A stretch of 33,200 nucleotides of DNA from Deltaproteobacteria bacterium (GTDB taxonomy: Bacteria > SAR324 > NAC60-12): NCBI GenBank assembly GCA_002685535.1, contig NYXK01000007.1, positions 1-33,200 on the forward strand. Direction: 5' to 3'. Under the pieces are notes generated by a model, which did not search any database, was not told where the DNA came from, and saw only the letters and a program-made list of their open reading frames with translations. Of the stretch, positions 1 through 11,397 are shown one piece after another. The position numbers and the translations under genes are program-made. Position 1 is the first letter of the stretch. Each line of letters begins with the position of its first letter.

Positions 1-293
1 CCCCCCCCCCTTCAGACGGTCCTATTTTCAGCCTCACGAGAAGTCTGCACCTTTGTGTAATGCCGGCGCAACTGGCGAGTTGAGCACGACAGCCCCCCTA
101 CAGCCTTGGGAATACAACCTCCAATAACCATCCCATTGCTGAGCCGTGCTTGCGACTGACAGCCCTCTTCGTAGATCACGACGAAGACTCTCCGACCCTG
201 ATCTGGCCCTAGATTGGTTGCAGTACATTATAGTGTTCGATCTTGCTCAAATAGCATTCGATCTGGCCAAGGGAAGGAGTAACAGGAAGGTCG
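1..293. other. Upstream region of the histidine kinase gene
   Basis: No coding region is supported here. The window opens with a run of ten C residues. The stretch presumably holds the promoter and 5' UTR of the kinase that starts at 294, but no clear TATA box was found. Confidence 0.4.
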
Positions 294-3200
294 ATGGCGC
301 CTGTGGCCTCTACCATCGCATCCCACTTGGAGGGCGTATCGGATAGTGCGCGGGCAAGAGAAGTTTACAAGTATGTCTCTGGAAATTCGAGCACCTAGAC
401 ATCATCCTAGCGAGCCCGGCGCGAGGACGTATGTTTTCAATCTCGAAGTGCTGACAGTCTTCTTGCAGATACTTCCAACCAACTCCTACAGACCCAGAAA
501 GCCTTGCCGACGCTGTTGTACCTGCTTCTCCTTCGGACGATAGTGATACACCAGGGCGCGACATAAAGGTCAAATCCAATGTCACCTCATCCAAAATCTC
601 CTCTCCAGATACTGCCCTGACAGCCTTCTGTCAGCTTACAACATGGAGAATTGGGTCGCAAAGAGCAATGATAAGGCGTGTACTCTTCTAAGACCTCCAA
701 TGCATAAGTACTGACTCTCCATAGCGTCATCGATGCAGAAACACAATTCTTTATTGCGGAAGGTACTAGGACAGTTGATCTTGTGGACAATAATAAACAT
801 GCACCTGGAGATGATATTTGGATAGGATGTGCTAGTGTCAGCAAAGCTGGACGTCTTTGCGAGAGGTAAATCTACCACATTGTACTTTGAACAAATACTG
901 ATAAGCAAACAGAACGATTTCGGTTGCACCCCAGACCAATGGCAAATACCCCGCTTTCATTGTTGACGACCTCAGCAAAGACGAGAGATTCAACACACTA
1001 CCCTTCGTTACGGGAGCACCGTTCTTGCGATTTTACGCTGGTGTGCCTCTGATCACCAAGCGTGGAATTCCAATTGGTAGCTTGTTTGTTGTTGACGATC
1101 GAGTTGGAAACGGACTCAGTGATGACAAGATACACTTCATGGGAACTATGGCTGTCACGATTATGCGGCATATGGAAATGGTCAGAGAGGTCGAAGAGCA
1201 TCGCCGTGGGATGAAGATGAGTCGTGGGCTCGCCTCATTTGTGGAAGGACGTGCAGAACTGGTCGAAGCAGACTTGGACGCAGAAGATGGAGAAGGGACA
1301 AAGATTGTTGGGCAATTCGAGACCGACCACAGTATCGCCAGAACAAGATCAAAGGGCTCGATTAGAAGCTCAATATCTCATGCGGCGGCCGACAGGGAAA
1401 AAGAGTATTCTGCTGCGCTGTTCAAGACTGAAGAGGGCATACTTGCGGCGAATCCACCCGCCGACATGCAGTCGCGCCCAGATCTCGAAAGTATGCCGCA
1501 GTCTCATCAATCTTCATTCGGTGGAACCAGCGTCACTATCTCCTCGCCCAACGACCCCCAAGACCATTCCGGCTCACCTCTGAACGACGATCAATCCGAA
1601 TCCACTGCCATGAAAGTTCTTTTCTCCCGCGCTGCTAATTTGATCCGAGAAGCATTTGAAGTTGATGGGGGTGTGATATTCTATGATGCTCAGTGCGGAT
1701 TCAGTAGCGATATGTCTCATGGTCATGGACCAAACGACGATGCAAGCAGCTTCACTGAGAGTGCGACAGAGAGCCCAGCAGAGGTTATGCCTGGCCATAC
1801 GAGTGGGGACGACCACCATTCTGCCGAGGAAGAAGGAGGGTCTAAGATTCCATCCCCTCCCACCTTAGTACCTTCAGGTGATAACTCTCCGAACTTTGGT
1901 GATAGCGCGTATTCTCGCACAACAAGTAATGCTGCCAAATCATGCGAAATCCTTGGATTCTCAACTTCAGACGCAGCATCCATTCATGGGGATCCAGCTC
2001 CAGGCCCACAGTCGTTCAAGCCATTGGATGAGAAGACGTTGTTGGCACTGCTTCGACGATACCCCCGGGGAAAGCTATGGAACTTCGACTCAGACGGCGC
2101 CATGTCATCGTCGTCAGAAGATGAACGTCGGAAGCCGTTGTCGAAAGACCCAATCGAGCGTAGCAAGGAAGCCCGCAAACGCAAGTTAAGAAGTGCGAAA
2201 AACAAGAACGACGCCAAAGTCATATCCAGACATTTTCCAGGAGTACGACAACTGCTATTCGTGCCTCTATGGGACGCTGGACCTTCTCGATGGCTTTCCG
2301 CTTGCTTTGCCTGGTCGACCGAACCAACACGTGTCTTATCCAAACAAAGTGAACTTGCGTTCCTGAGTGCTTTTGGAAATTCTGTGATGGCAGAATGGTC
2401 TCGAATAGACACCGAGATTGCAGATCAGAAGAAGGGAGACTTTATTGGCAGCATTTCGCATGAATTGAGATCTCCTCTGCATGGCATTTTGGCTAGTGCC
2501 GAATTTCTGGAGGAGATTACAACAGGATGGGAAAAAGGTCTAGTTGAGACAATCGATAGCTGCGGCAGGACATTGCTTGATACTATCGTGAGTGTCCTGT
2601 TTGCTCCAAGGAAGCAATTCAGCTAATGTTCACAGAATCATATCCTTGACTTTTCAAAGATCAATCATTTCGAAAAGAATTGGAGAAGGACTAAGCGAGC
2701 AGGTGCACGTGCGGTACCTGGAAAGCCTGGTGGACCTTTAAATCTCCAGCAATCGGATCTTCCAATGCTCAGCCTGTTCCAGCATATCGACATTTCGGTA
2801 CTTTGCGAGGAAGTGGTAGAAAGCGTGTTTGCAGGCCACGTATTTCAACACACAACGGCCCAATCCTTTGATATCGTACCGGATTCTCAAGGCAAGATGT
2901 CCGATGCGAGGAAATTAATAACCTCGTCAGAAAACATGCTAGGGCCTGAGCGCCTTCAAACATCGGGCGTGGCAGTCATCCTCGATATTGATGCACATAA
3001 TTACCACTTCACGACACAACCAGGAGCTTTGCGACGCCTGGTCATGAATCTGCTTGGAAACGCGCTCAAGTACACTTCTCATGGATATGTTAAGATCACG
3101 CTCACAGTTACAGACATGGAAAATTTTCATTCTGATACGGCTTCTACCGGTAGTGACGGTGTTCCGAGAGCTATGATCTCCTTGACAGTTCAAGATACTG

Positions 3201-4790
3201 GACGAGGCATATCACCCGAATTTCTTAGATCGAAATTGTTCATGCCTTTCGCACAAGAGAACTCTCTTTCAAGCGGGACTGGTCTCGGACTTTCGATCGT
3301 TCGAAAGATCGTGTCTCTTCTAGAAGGCGACATCACAATCGATAGTGAGGTCGGACGCGGCACTCGTAAGTTACCACGACGTCGTTTGTGTTCTCCGCTA
3401 ATATTATTTAGGTGTGCGTGTGACTCTCCCACTACTTCGGGAAATGCCTAGGAATGCCGATTCGGCCGCTTCTTCAGGCACTCAAAAATCTGTTGTGTCG
3501 GTCAGTCGAGAAACAGATGAAGTTATACAAAATCTGCAAACTCGCGCAGTTGGTTATCGGGCATCTCTTCATGCCTTTGATATCGATACCAAAGATCCCA
3601 TTATCTCCGATATGGGACGGCAACTCAAGCACTCCATATCAACGTTCCTAGTCAAATGGTACGGCATGAGAATTGTTCCTCTTGGTCAAAAATGCGACGT
3701 AATCATCTCGAACGAGGGCAACTCGACGCTCATATCCAAGTTCGTACAGCAGATTGCTACAAAACAGAAGCGTCCTCCATCAGTTGTTGTTCTTTGTTCA
3801 CATAACACGAGATTCGTGGATCGCTCAACCACCATTTTCGAATCAGACTTCAATGTCGGATTCATTGCAAAACCAGTAGGCCCTCTTAAGCTCGCAAAAG
3901 CCTTGTCGCAATGCATACAAGGGCTTCCTTCGATTGCGACCCCTCATCAAGATGGTCCTACAGCCAATCCTTTCGAGAGTACAGATCTGAGTAACGTCTT
4001 CGAAGAATTATCTATGAGTCCTCGCGGAGGCGAGGTCCTGGACAACTCACGAATGGCAGCAGATAGCGCAAATGCGAGAAAGGCAATCGAGAGCCCAACA
4101 CCTAACGCCATCACCGAGAAGCATGCTGAATTTCCGTTCCCGTCATCTGGAGAGAAGTTGACTCCACCAAGAACTGGTCGCACACTAGGAGAGAAGGAAA
4201 GTAATAGAAATTCCCGTCCTGAGATGCCTCCCCATGTTTCTTCTGGTGAAACAGCTCCTATCAGTCAAACAACGATGCTCAAAGCTTCCAGTGAGCAGAA
4301 GCCGAAGCTTGAATCTCCCACTCTTCTCCTGGTAGATGATAATCAAATCAATATCCGGCTGTTATCAACTTACCTCAATCGTCGCAATTACGCCGTCATC
4401 CACGAAGCTATGGATGGTCTCCAAGCAGTGCAGAAAGTCGAAAGTCGCAAGCAAGGATACGACATCATTTTCATGGATATCACAATGCCAGTCCTGGATG
4501 GATTTGGTGCCACGCGGCAAATCCGAGCTATCGAAGAGAAGCGGAAGCGAGAAGCTATGCCTGAGAATGTGCAGAAGGGCAATGCTGGGGTCCAAAGCAC
4601 AGACAGTCAATCTCAGGCTGCGCTTATCATTGCATTTACTGGCAGAAGCAGTATTGAGGATCAGACAGAGGCAGTGAGAGTTGGTATCGATCTCTTCATG
4701 ACGAAGCCAGTAGCTTTCAAGGAAGTCGGAAAGATCATTGACAATTGGGTCGCAAATAGGGAGCGAGAGAAGAGGGGTAGTACTGGATGA
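294..4790 (+). CDS. GAF-domain hybrid sensor histidine kinase (HisKA-HATPase-REC)
   Basis: Six exons: 294-370, 469-675, 725-865, 913-2587, 2636-3365 and 3412-4790. They join in frame to 1402 residues. An N-terminal GAF domain spans about residues 50-205. A Ser-rich linker and a second, interrupted GAF-like region follow at about 375-645. The H box SHELRSPLHG places the phospho-accepting His at about 658. The ATPase part shows the N box NLLGNALKY (about 838), DTGRGIS and GTGLGLSIV. The C-terminal receiver has VDDNQ (about 1252), a phospho-accepting Asp in FMDITMPVLDG (about 1299) and the conserved Lys in MTKPV. No membrane helix is seen, so it is probably a soluble sensor. In fungi such kinases pass phosphate through a Ypd1-type HPt protein to Ssk1 or Skn7; that routing is family knowledge. 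Intron 2 appears to be GC-AG. The start at 294 is the first ATG in frame with the GAF domain. The fungal kinase subgroup was not assigned. Confidence 0.93.
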
Positions 4791-5567
4791 TCATGTACCT
4801 CTCCACTGATACACGGACGTGGAGGGAGAGACGACTTTACGATCGGACGCAATTTCTTACATGAGCTTATGACCAACCGGCATGGCTTCCTTTCTTGTAC
4901 CTGCATACATGCATAGGCCTGGCGTTATCAACTGGGTGGCTGGAAGGGCGGGATATCAGGCCCGGAGTTCATTGCGCAGGCTAAGAGGCTGTCAGGCGTT
5001 CTGGGTGAGGAAATGGAAATGCATAAAATGGATCACCTGGGAAAGACGTAGATGTCTGTTGATTTGTAGGTTGGAATGTAACAATATACCAGGAAAGCAA
5101 GCAGTGCGTGAACAAAAAGTTCGTGCAGTTCTAGATCTTCAAAGACTAGACTTAAATTTGAGAGAATGAATAGAAAGATAGAACAGGGAGTGAAGAAATT
5201 CAGAAGCATTTGAAAGCTGTTGTTTGATGCAGTGTACAAGTCCTCCAGGGTGTTGTGAGATATGCAGGTGAATGCTTGTGTGCATTTCAACAGCAGACAA
5301 GCTTTCAAATGAAGTCCCCGTCTCGATCTTCGGAGCCCGTCGAATTACCGACTCGCTGAGAAATGGCGCTCTTGTTGGAGGCCAGAGAAACAGGATTATT
5401 TGCTCTGTTTTCACAAATACCAGTATGGGCTGCACTGCCTACGTCAATCAATCACCCCATACATGCAGCCCGTCTAGATCTTTCCAAATCAAATCCAGGG
5501 GTAGAGAGACACGCGACGGGGTTGCAAGAGCAACTGCACCATCAGTCAGCAGCGTGCTTACATACCA

Positions 5568-5592
5568 GCAGGCACCTACTGTAGGCGCCTGC
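5568..5592. repeat. Near-perfect 12-bp inverted repeat with a third copy downstream
   Basis: GCAGGCACCTAC (5568-5579) and GTAGGCGCCTGC (5581-5592) are inverted copies separated by one base, with one mismatch. A third copy, GTAGGCACCTGC, lies at 5715-5726. It could be a binding site, a hairpin or a transposon footprint; the sequence does not say which. Confidence 0.5.
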
Positions 5593-5988
5593 AGCTTTCA
5601 ATGTGCTGAATTCCAATTGCGACTCCACTCGTTTTGCATCCAATCGTCGGAGCAGCCAATAGTCAGTCAGGAAATGAGTTTGTACGACCGTATTTGGAAT
5701 CATACCTATGCCGGGTAGGCACCTGCTTGCCCGGGTTTATGTCCGGGTTGTCTCGGATGTAATTGTTTGATTGCTTGGAGAGGCTCTAGGGAAATGATTT
5801 GAGTGCGGACTGTGTGGTGGACTCGAAAGTGCGATGATTAGTGATTGTTTTTTGAGAGAGGTGGTGGTGGACTTGGTGATGGTGTGTGTAAGGCGTACAG
5901 GGTGTTGCTGTCACTGTGCATGGCGGCGCAGTACCAGCACTGCGTACGAATTTAAATTGTGTTGTTGAATCGAGGAGGGAAGAAAGTT

Positions 5989-5996
5989 TATATAAG
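5989..5996 (+). promoter_or_regulatory. TATA box upstream of the peroxiredoxin-like gene
   Basis: TATATAAG lies about 200 bp before the ATG at 6195, followed by pyrimidine-rich sequence typical of fungal transcription starts. A 34-codon ORF from the ATG at 5998 is so close to the TATA box that it is probably upstream of the transcript start. Confidence 0.45.
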
Positions 5997-6194
5997 ATGA
6001 AGGGTCCTCATGTTCTCTGTCAGTATCTTCAGCATCTCTATTCTTTCTTAATACAGCATACATCCATTCAGCATCTCACTCACGGCCAGAGGTTGGAGTA
6101 AACAAGCAAACGAAATTTGATAATTGCACAGTTTCGGCTCGGCAAAATCCCGAATCATAACAGCGAAATAGAGAACTCGACTACAGCACCAGCT

Positions 6195-6973
6195 ATGGCT
6201 TCAGCACCAATATCTACGCAAACACCTATCGAGAAATTCGATGCTCTGCTTTCTTCCTCGGAATTTCTCTTCATAGTCTGTTCGTCACCCCATTCTAATC
6301 CCTCCCGTCCCCTGCCTCATTCCGAGTTCCCAATCCCCATCACCCAGCCCTCATCCACCACTTCTACTTCCACCGACTAACACCCTCCAGCCTATCGTGG
6401 CCATTGGTGTCCGTTCTGCCGCGCCTACCTAACAACCCTAACCTCCCTCCTCCCATCCATCACTTCCCAAGGAGGCAATACCGTGATCCTGACCTCCGAG
6501 CCCGCCACCTTCCTCCCGGAAATGCGCAAATCGACAGGATATGAAGGCGAAGCGATAGTGGATGAGAGCAATGAGCTTGTGGGGTATTTGAGGGAGAAAT
6601 TTGGCTGGGAGGTTGCGATCACTGAGAGGAAGGGGTATGAGCACGGTATGGCGCAGCCGGGTGTCCTTGTGTTGAAGAAGGATGGCGAGGTGCTTGAGAA
6701 GTGGGCTATTGTTCCGAGTTTGGTAAGCTTGCTCTTCCATTTCCTTCTTCTGTGGTTTAAGTTTGCGGTTTTGGTGCTTGGTGAGGTTGTTTATGGAGGA
6801 TGCTTGCTGATCTCCGGGTTCTGTAGATGAATATTGGAGGGGCGAAGGATAGGCCGGAGTTGCCGCAGATTTGGGAGAATATCCAGGCTAAGTTGAAGGG
6901 GGAGAAGCAGGTGCATGGAGCGTATAAGAAGATTAGTGCTATTGGTGTGTTCAAGAGTGCGATATTTGGGTAA
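6195..6973 (+). CDS. Peroxiredoxin-like (AhpC/TSA-type) thioredoxin-fold protein
   Basis: Three exons: 6195-6279, 6391-6722 and 6827-6973, giving 187 residues. The first junction (donor GTTCGT) restores SYRGHWCPFC, a thioredoxin-fold active-site loop with cysteines at about 35 and 38. The second intron has a GTAAGC donor and ends in TAG. The rest reads as a compact redoxin: a strand with VILTSEP, then FGWEVAITERKGYEHGMAQPGVLVLKKDG, then a C-terminal helix. The likely role is thiol-dependent peroxide or disulfide reduction in the cytosol, inferred from the fold and the CxxC pair. The substrate is unknown. No signal peptide is seen. The ATG at 6195 is chosen because the upstream extension of the frame has no ATG. 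Confidence 0.85.
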
Positions 6974-7838
6974 AAGACAGCAGAGGCATGTCGAGTATAC
7001 GAGTAGGAAGGTGGAGTTGTGCTGTGTTGGAAGCGAAGGCATGGCTAATGTTTAATTCACGAACGTCGAGTGTGTTGGATATTATGTATCGTATAGAGTA
7101 ATTCAATAACAAATGTCTGTGTTTTCTCTGAGGACATTGGCTCTTCTAATAGTGCTGCGAGTTAGAACTGTGACATTGGTGTCTGTCATCTCTCTTAGCC
7201 ACAATAAAAGTTACTGTTCCTGCTTGCTCGTGTCCTCTACCTGACTCATATGAAGAGAAGTGCGAAATGCATCAAGATAGAAGCCGAGAATTACCTCAAC
7301 TGCCAATTTCTGAGGTTCCTGTACTGGGTATGGGAAATCCCCGACCACCAGCAATGAAGATGGAAATCTCGCTTAGTTTGGACCAAAACAATCAGTCAAA
7401 GCAAGATCCAGGACTTACTGTGGCATCAGTCAATGACCGAGATCTAGTTATAAATCTACCAATCAGCTTTCTCTTTAATCTTTTGAGTATCCCTGAATTG
7501 TTGGTCATTTAGATGTAGCAACGTGCCTCGTCCGATCACTGAAAATCGCGCTGCCTGCTCTAAAGCAAAACTTTGGAAGAAAAGTGGAAAGATAGGGAAC
7601 AGACCAATTTGGCTTACTGTAGACACATGATCCGAAGTCAATTAACCAGGTAATGACATCCACTGGCAAGGATACTATCTTGAAAGTTGGAGATTGATCG
7701 CTTTCAAGGTTGGTTGGGGGCAATGCAGGCACGTGAGCCTGAGAATTGGGCGGTTCAGCGCAGGCTCGGGAATGTCGGACGCCACCACAGCAACGATTCT
7801 TCAGCCTTCAAACCCCCAGCATCAACACAATCGACACA
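6974..7838. other. Intergenic region with no supported gene
   Basis: This 865 bp is the 3' flank of the redoxin gene and the promoter of the prolyl-hydroxylase-like gene. Short open frames on both strands have no recognisable domain and no supporting splice structure. Confidence 0.6.
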
Positions 7839-8947
7839 ATGATAGGTTACATCGCCGCAATACTTCCTCTTTACATCTTTGTCTATCTTCCCATATCTAG
7901 CAGTCTATTTGGGACAACACAACGGCCTGCAGTACCCATCACACAGTTCAATAGCTCCTTCATCGCTACAAATGAGCCCCTGGACTGCCCGTCTCACAGC
8001 TACAACACACACATCCTCTCTGTGGATCCGCTAATAATCTACATCGAGAACTTCCTCAGTTCGGATGAGTCAGATCACGTTCTGAAGATAAGGTAAGTTA
8101 ATTGCAGCATAACTTTACTCTCAACCCTTCTCCAGAACACAGATCGAAGCCGGAACACGTGACGAATGCTCACCAAATCTGCAGTGAGGATAAGTTCGAG
8201 CCCTCGACCGTAACAAGCGGAGCAGAGACATCAATTCAGACGAAAGTGCGCCACTCGGAGGTTGCTCTCATCTATCGGGATAATGTCGTTCGCTGTATCG
8301 AGCACAGAGCGAGAGCCTTCCAGGGATGGCGGCCGGATCTTCATATTGAGAGGTTGCGGACTCAGAGATATCGCGAGGGTGGTCATTACACTCATCATTA
8401 TGATTGGAGTGGTGCGAGCCGAGATGCGGATAGAGTGAGCACATTCATGGTCTATGTAAGTCATGCTTCATCTAGAAGAGTTTCTCGGACTTGATTCATA
8501 TGTCTTCATTGAACGACATATCCTCCTTCAAGCCCAATTCTCCTCCTCCTGAAATAAAGACTATCCTACTGATATGTGGATATTTTTCTAGGTCGATGCA
8601 GATTGCACAGGTGGTGGAACTGAATTTCCAAGGATAAGGATGCCTGATACTGCCGATAGAAAATGGTGCGAATTCCTGGAGTGTGAAGAGGATACTAGCG
8701 AAGTGAAGGAGCAGAGTCCGATGATGGGAGTCACGTTCAAGCCAAAGAAAGGCAATGCTGTCTACTGGGAAAACTTGAGATCTGATGGCCGGGGATACGA
8801 GGAAACTTGTACGTGTTTGCGCATATCCCATCCACGTGGCATGGCAGGTATTAACTTCCTTTCTTAGGGCATGCTGGGCTGCCACTGCTTTCCGGATGGA
8901 AGGTCGGTCTAAACATATGGAGTTGGGGACCTGCAAGGCGTGGGTGA
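7839..8947 (+). CDS. Prolyl 4-hydroxylase-like Fe(II)/2-oxoglutarate dioxygenase
   Basis: Four exons: 7839-8092, 8185-8455, 8592-8808 and 8868-8947, all with GT-AG introns, giving 273 residues. An N-terminal hydrophobic segment (IGYIAAILPLYIFVYLPI) suggests a signal anchor, placing the enzyme in the secretory pathway. The core matches the P4H alpha-subunit fold: KFEPSTVTSG, RTQRYREGGHYTHHYDW with the iron-binding HxD at about H156/D158, DADCTGGGTEFP, and a final WHAGLPLLSGWK that supplies the distal iron His (about 249) and the 2-oxoglutarate-binding Lys (about 259). All three metal ligands and the Lys are present, so it should be catalytically competent. The substrate cannot be read from the sequence; fungal homologues are mostly uncharacterised. 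The first intron runs to the CTGCAG before GAGGATAAG, because the nearer AG would bring in a stop. Confidence 0.9.
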
Positions 8948-9235
8948 TCAAAGACTCGAGGTTCGACATCAGCATCGCAATTCCGCAATTATCATCAACC
9001 AATTGCCGTCCGATATTCTCTGTGATATATGTTGTTTGCTGCACCTTTTCAACATCTATAGTGATGCTTCGATCCGTGAAAACTCCTCGTTGGTCGAGGC
9101 TCGTGGTCATTGCCTACTGCCATATGTTTGGATTTGCCCAAAGGCTCGAAAATTCACTTACTTCGAAGGTGACTCGCCTCGCCACGATTCTAACAGTGAA
9201 GAGTTACAGCTGAATTGTGCCTGTAACAGAATGCA

Positions 9236-10189
9236 ATGTTTTGCGCTATGTCTGGCGCAGATGACGGTGCAAAGACTCTCGTCGAACCCAGAGGTCGGTC
9301 AAATACAGACTCGTCCGACGTTTCCAACCCTGAGCCCAAAAGCTCCTTCTCACCTCGCGTTACCTTACAACGACCTCGTATCGACGGACGAGGAGTCAAG
9401 ATCGACTTTGCAAGCTTGCCAGCTTTAATAGTATCACCACCGATCGTCTCGCAGGAAGAAGATACACTATCAAAGATGGAACCGCCGTCTTCTCAGTCTC
9501 CCTCTCACCAATCGACTTCTCGACCAAAATCTTGCCCAATACCACTTCTCGCTCCTCCTACCAACACAAACGGCATGGTCGCCCAAAGCTCGTCACTTGA
9601 TTCTTCAACCAAACCCTCCCTAGCCAGGCTTTCCAAATTTTCAACAGCTCCACCCCTCGAGTCATATCAGTTTCCACTACGCCAACCACAGCCCGACCCA
9701 ACCTGGCTCCCAGCCGCGACCCGCTCACCACCAAGACCAACTTTCCTGAGAACAGCTCGCGAACGTGCAATAGCCATTCACGGCCCTCTCCATCCAGTCA
9801 CCAATCTTCCCTGTTCACCACCATCACCTAAGGATCTTCGCCTCCAGCATCGATTTCGCGCAATACCTGTCGAACCAGATTCCTCCTTTCCTCTCGAACT
9901 AGTCTACGATACGCGCGACATGACCTTCACCCTCGAGCGTCGATCTGTTCTCCTTCCCGGCGGAGACGCGACCCCGATGCTTGAGATGCAAGAGAATCTG
10001 CCGCCTCTGCTTGTTGATGGCCGGATGACTGTGGTGGATGTGCCGCGCTGGTCGAAGACCTTGAAACTGTTCTGGCGGAGCTTTGATGGGGAGAAGACGG
10101 AGGTTCAGAAGAGGGAGGTAGAATTGCCAGTCTGGGTATGGATGGCAAGGAACTTTGGAGATAGATGGAAGGAGTGTTTCGTGAGGTGA
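9236..10189 (+). CDS. Hypothetical Ser/Pro-rich protein
   Basis: Single uninterrupted ORF of 317 residues. I do not recognise the family. The first 200 residues are rich in Ser, Pro and Thr and look disordered. The C-terminal third (from about HRFRAIPVEPD to WKECFVR) looks folded, with alternating strands, several Trp residues and the segment RSVLLPGGDATPMLEMQENL. There is no signal peptide or membrane helix. A second in-frame ATG at 9248 (MSGADDGAK) is an equally good start. It begins 288 bp after the prolyl-hydroxylase-like gene on the same strand. The evidence for coding is the length, the compositional structure and the C-terminal block; there is no homology evidence. Confidence 0.6.
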   Translation: MFCAMSGADDGAKTLVEPRGRSNTDSSDVSNPEPKSSFSPRVTLQRPRIDGRGVKIDFASLPALIVSPPIVSQEEDTLSKMEPPSSQSPSHQSTSRPKSCPIPLLAPPTNTNGMVAQSSSLDSSTKPSLARLSKFSTAPPLESYQFPLRQPQPDPTWLPAATRSPPRPTFLRTARERAIAIHGPLHPVTNLPCSPPSPKDLRLQHRFRAIPVEPDSSFPLELVYDTRDMTFTLERRSVLLPGGDATPMLEMQENLPPLLVDGRMTVVDVPRWSKTLKLFWRSFDGEKTEVQKREVELPVWVWMARNFGDRWKECFVR

Positions 10190-11397
10190 ATGGACATGTT
10201 GACGGCGGGGTTGGGCTCGTCGTTGTTGTGTTGCCCCCCTCGAAGCGATTGGCTCAGAGAAGCTGTGGCGGAATGGCATCAGAATGAGCGGCAGACGCTT
10301 GGATGGCGGCATGTGCATAGCGACCATAGGGAAGCACTAGACAATAGTCTCAGACATCTCAAAAACTGGGGGTCTTTTCATATTTGAGTTAAGCCATGAA
10401 TCAATCATGCATTTGAAGGATGTGTTCTTCCATGCGTTGAATGATCTGAAATGATGAATCAGTAGTAACAAGAAGTAAGATTGGCATTGTACAGAGTCAG
10501 CAATCTATGAATTGTGTTCAGTATCCTTAAAAGTCTGCGTGGTGAAGAAGTCATCAAGTATGTTCCTCAGATCTTCTGCCAAATCTGCCATTGCTTGCAG
10601 GATCTCGTTCCCAAACGATGCACATGGCCACATCTCTAACTTGATATTTCACCTGGGCCGTAATGAGCAACTTGCAAACGCACAGTATCGGTGAATCTCA
10701 TGCATTGCCTCTCCTTCTCTTGATATTTCATGCAATTCTTATTATTACCGTCGAATTGGGACACTCAGAGGGTCCTCTCCAAGTTGTGCCTCAGCCACAA
10801 TCGCTTATTTCATGTCGCTCACCTGCGCCTCAGTACCACTCGGATTGGGTCCCTCGGTCACTCTCCCCTGTCTACATGCTGGACCAATTAATGGACTGAA
10901 TTGATGGACTGCAGTACATCACTCAAGCCGAGCACTGCGCAGTAGACACAGCCTCTCCCAGCATATTGCTGCTGCATAGACTTTGTGTTCCGGGAAATGT
11001 CACACATATCCGCGGTTTGGGTTTTCTCAACAATCAGCCAACAACCGCGCGGCCCACTCCACCATATTCTACCCTGTAAGGCAGAATCAGAGAGAAGTGA
11101 AGAGAGATGACACATACCCCTCTATCTCAGTATAGATGGCGACCGAGAAGCTTTGGAATTGTGGCCCATGGAGCCCATTGAGCGCGCGGGTACAGGCTTG
11201 CTTCCCGGCTAGCGCATATTTGATTCGGCCGCAGCCTGCAGGTAACCTTGCCAGGATCCTCAAACACCAACACGCCCGAGAAGCTAAGGACAGAAGATAA
11301 GCAGTGAAACAGCACATGGAAGAAATATAAAGAGAAACTTTGTAAGAATGAATGTCTAGTCAATTTTCACAATTCATGTGCCGACGTCGACGCGAAA
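10190..11397. other. Intergenic region with no supported gene
   Basis: This 1.2 kb sits between two plus-strand genes. Open frames in it are short, lack domain character and do not join through credible introns. It presumably includes the promoter of the membrane-protein gene at 11398. Confidence 0.55.

Larger units (their letters stand above)
4791..6194. other. Intergenic region with no supported gene
   Basis: This 1.4 kb holds the 3' flank of the kinase and the promoter of the next gene. Open frames here lack recognisable protein character or plausible splice structure. It contains a short GC-rich inverted repeat near 5568-5592 and a TATA box at 5989. Confidence 0.6.

Noticed and set aside
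4882..5169. 95-codon plus-strand ORF after the histidine kinase
   Set aside because: It starts about 90 bp after the kinase stop, probably in its 3' UTR, and has no domain or splice support.
5272..5718. 148-codon plus-strand ORF
   Set aside because: It has no ATG context of note, random-looking composition and overlaps the inverted repeat region.
8496..9110. 204-codon minus-strand ORF
   Set aside because: It lies antisense to exons 3-4 of the prolyl-hydroxylase-like gene, whose catalytic residues are intact, and it has no recognisable domain.
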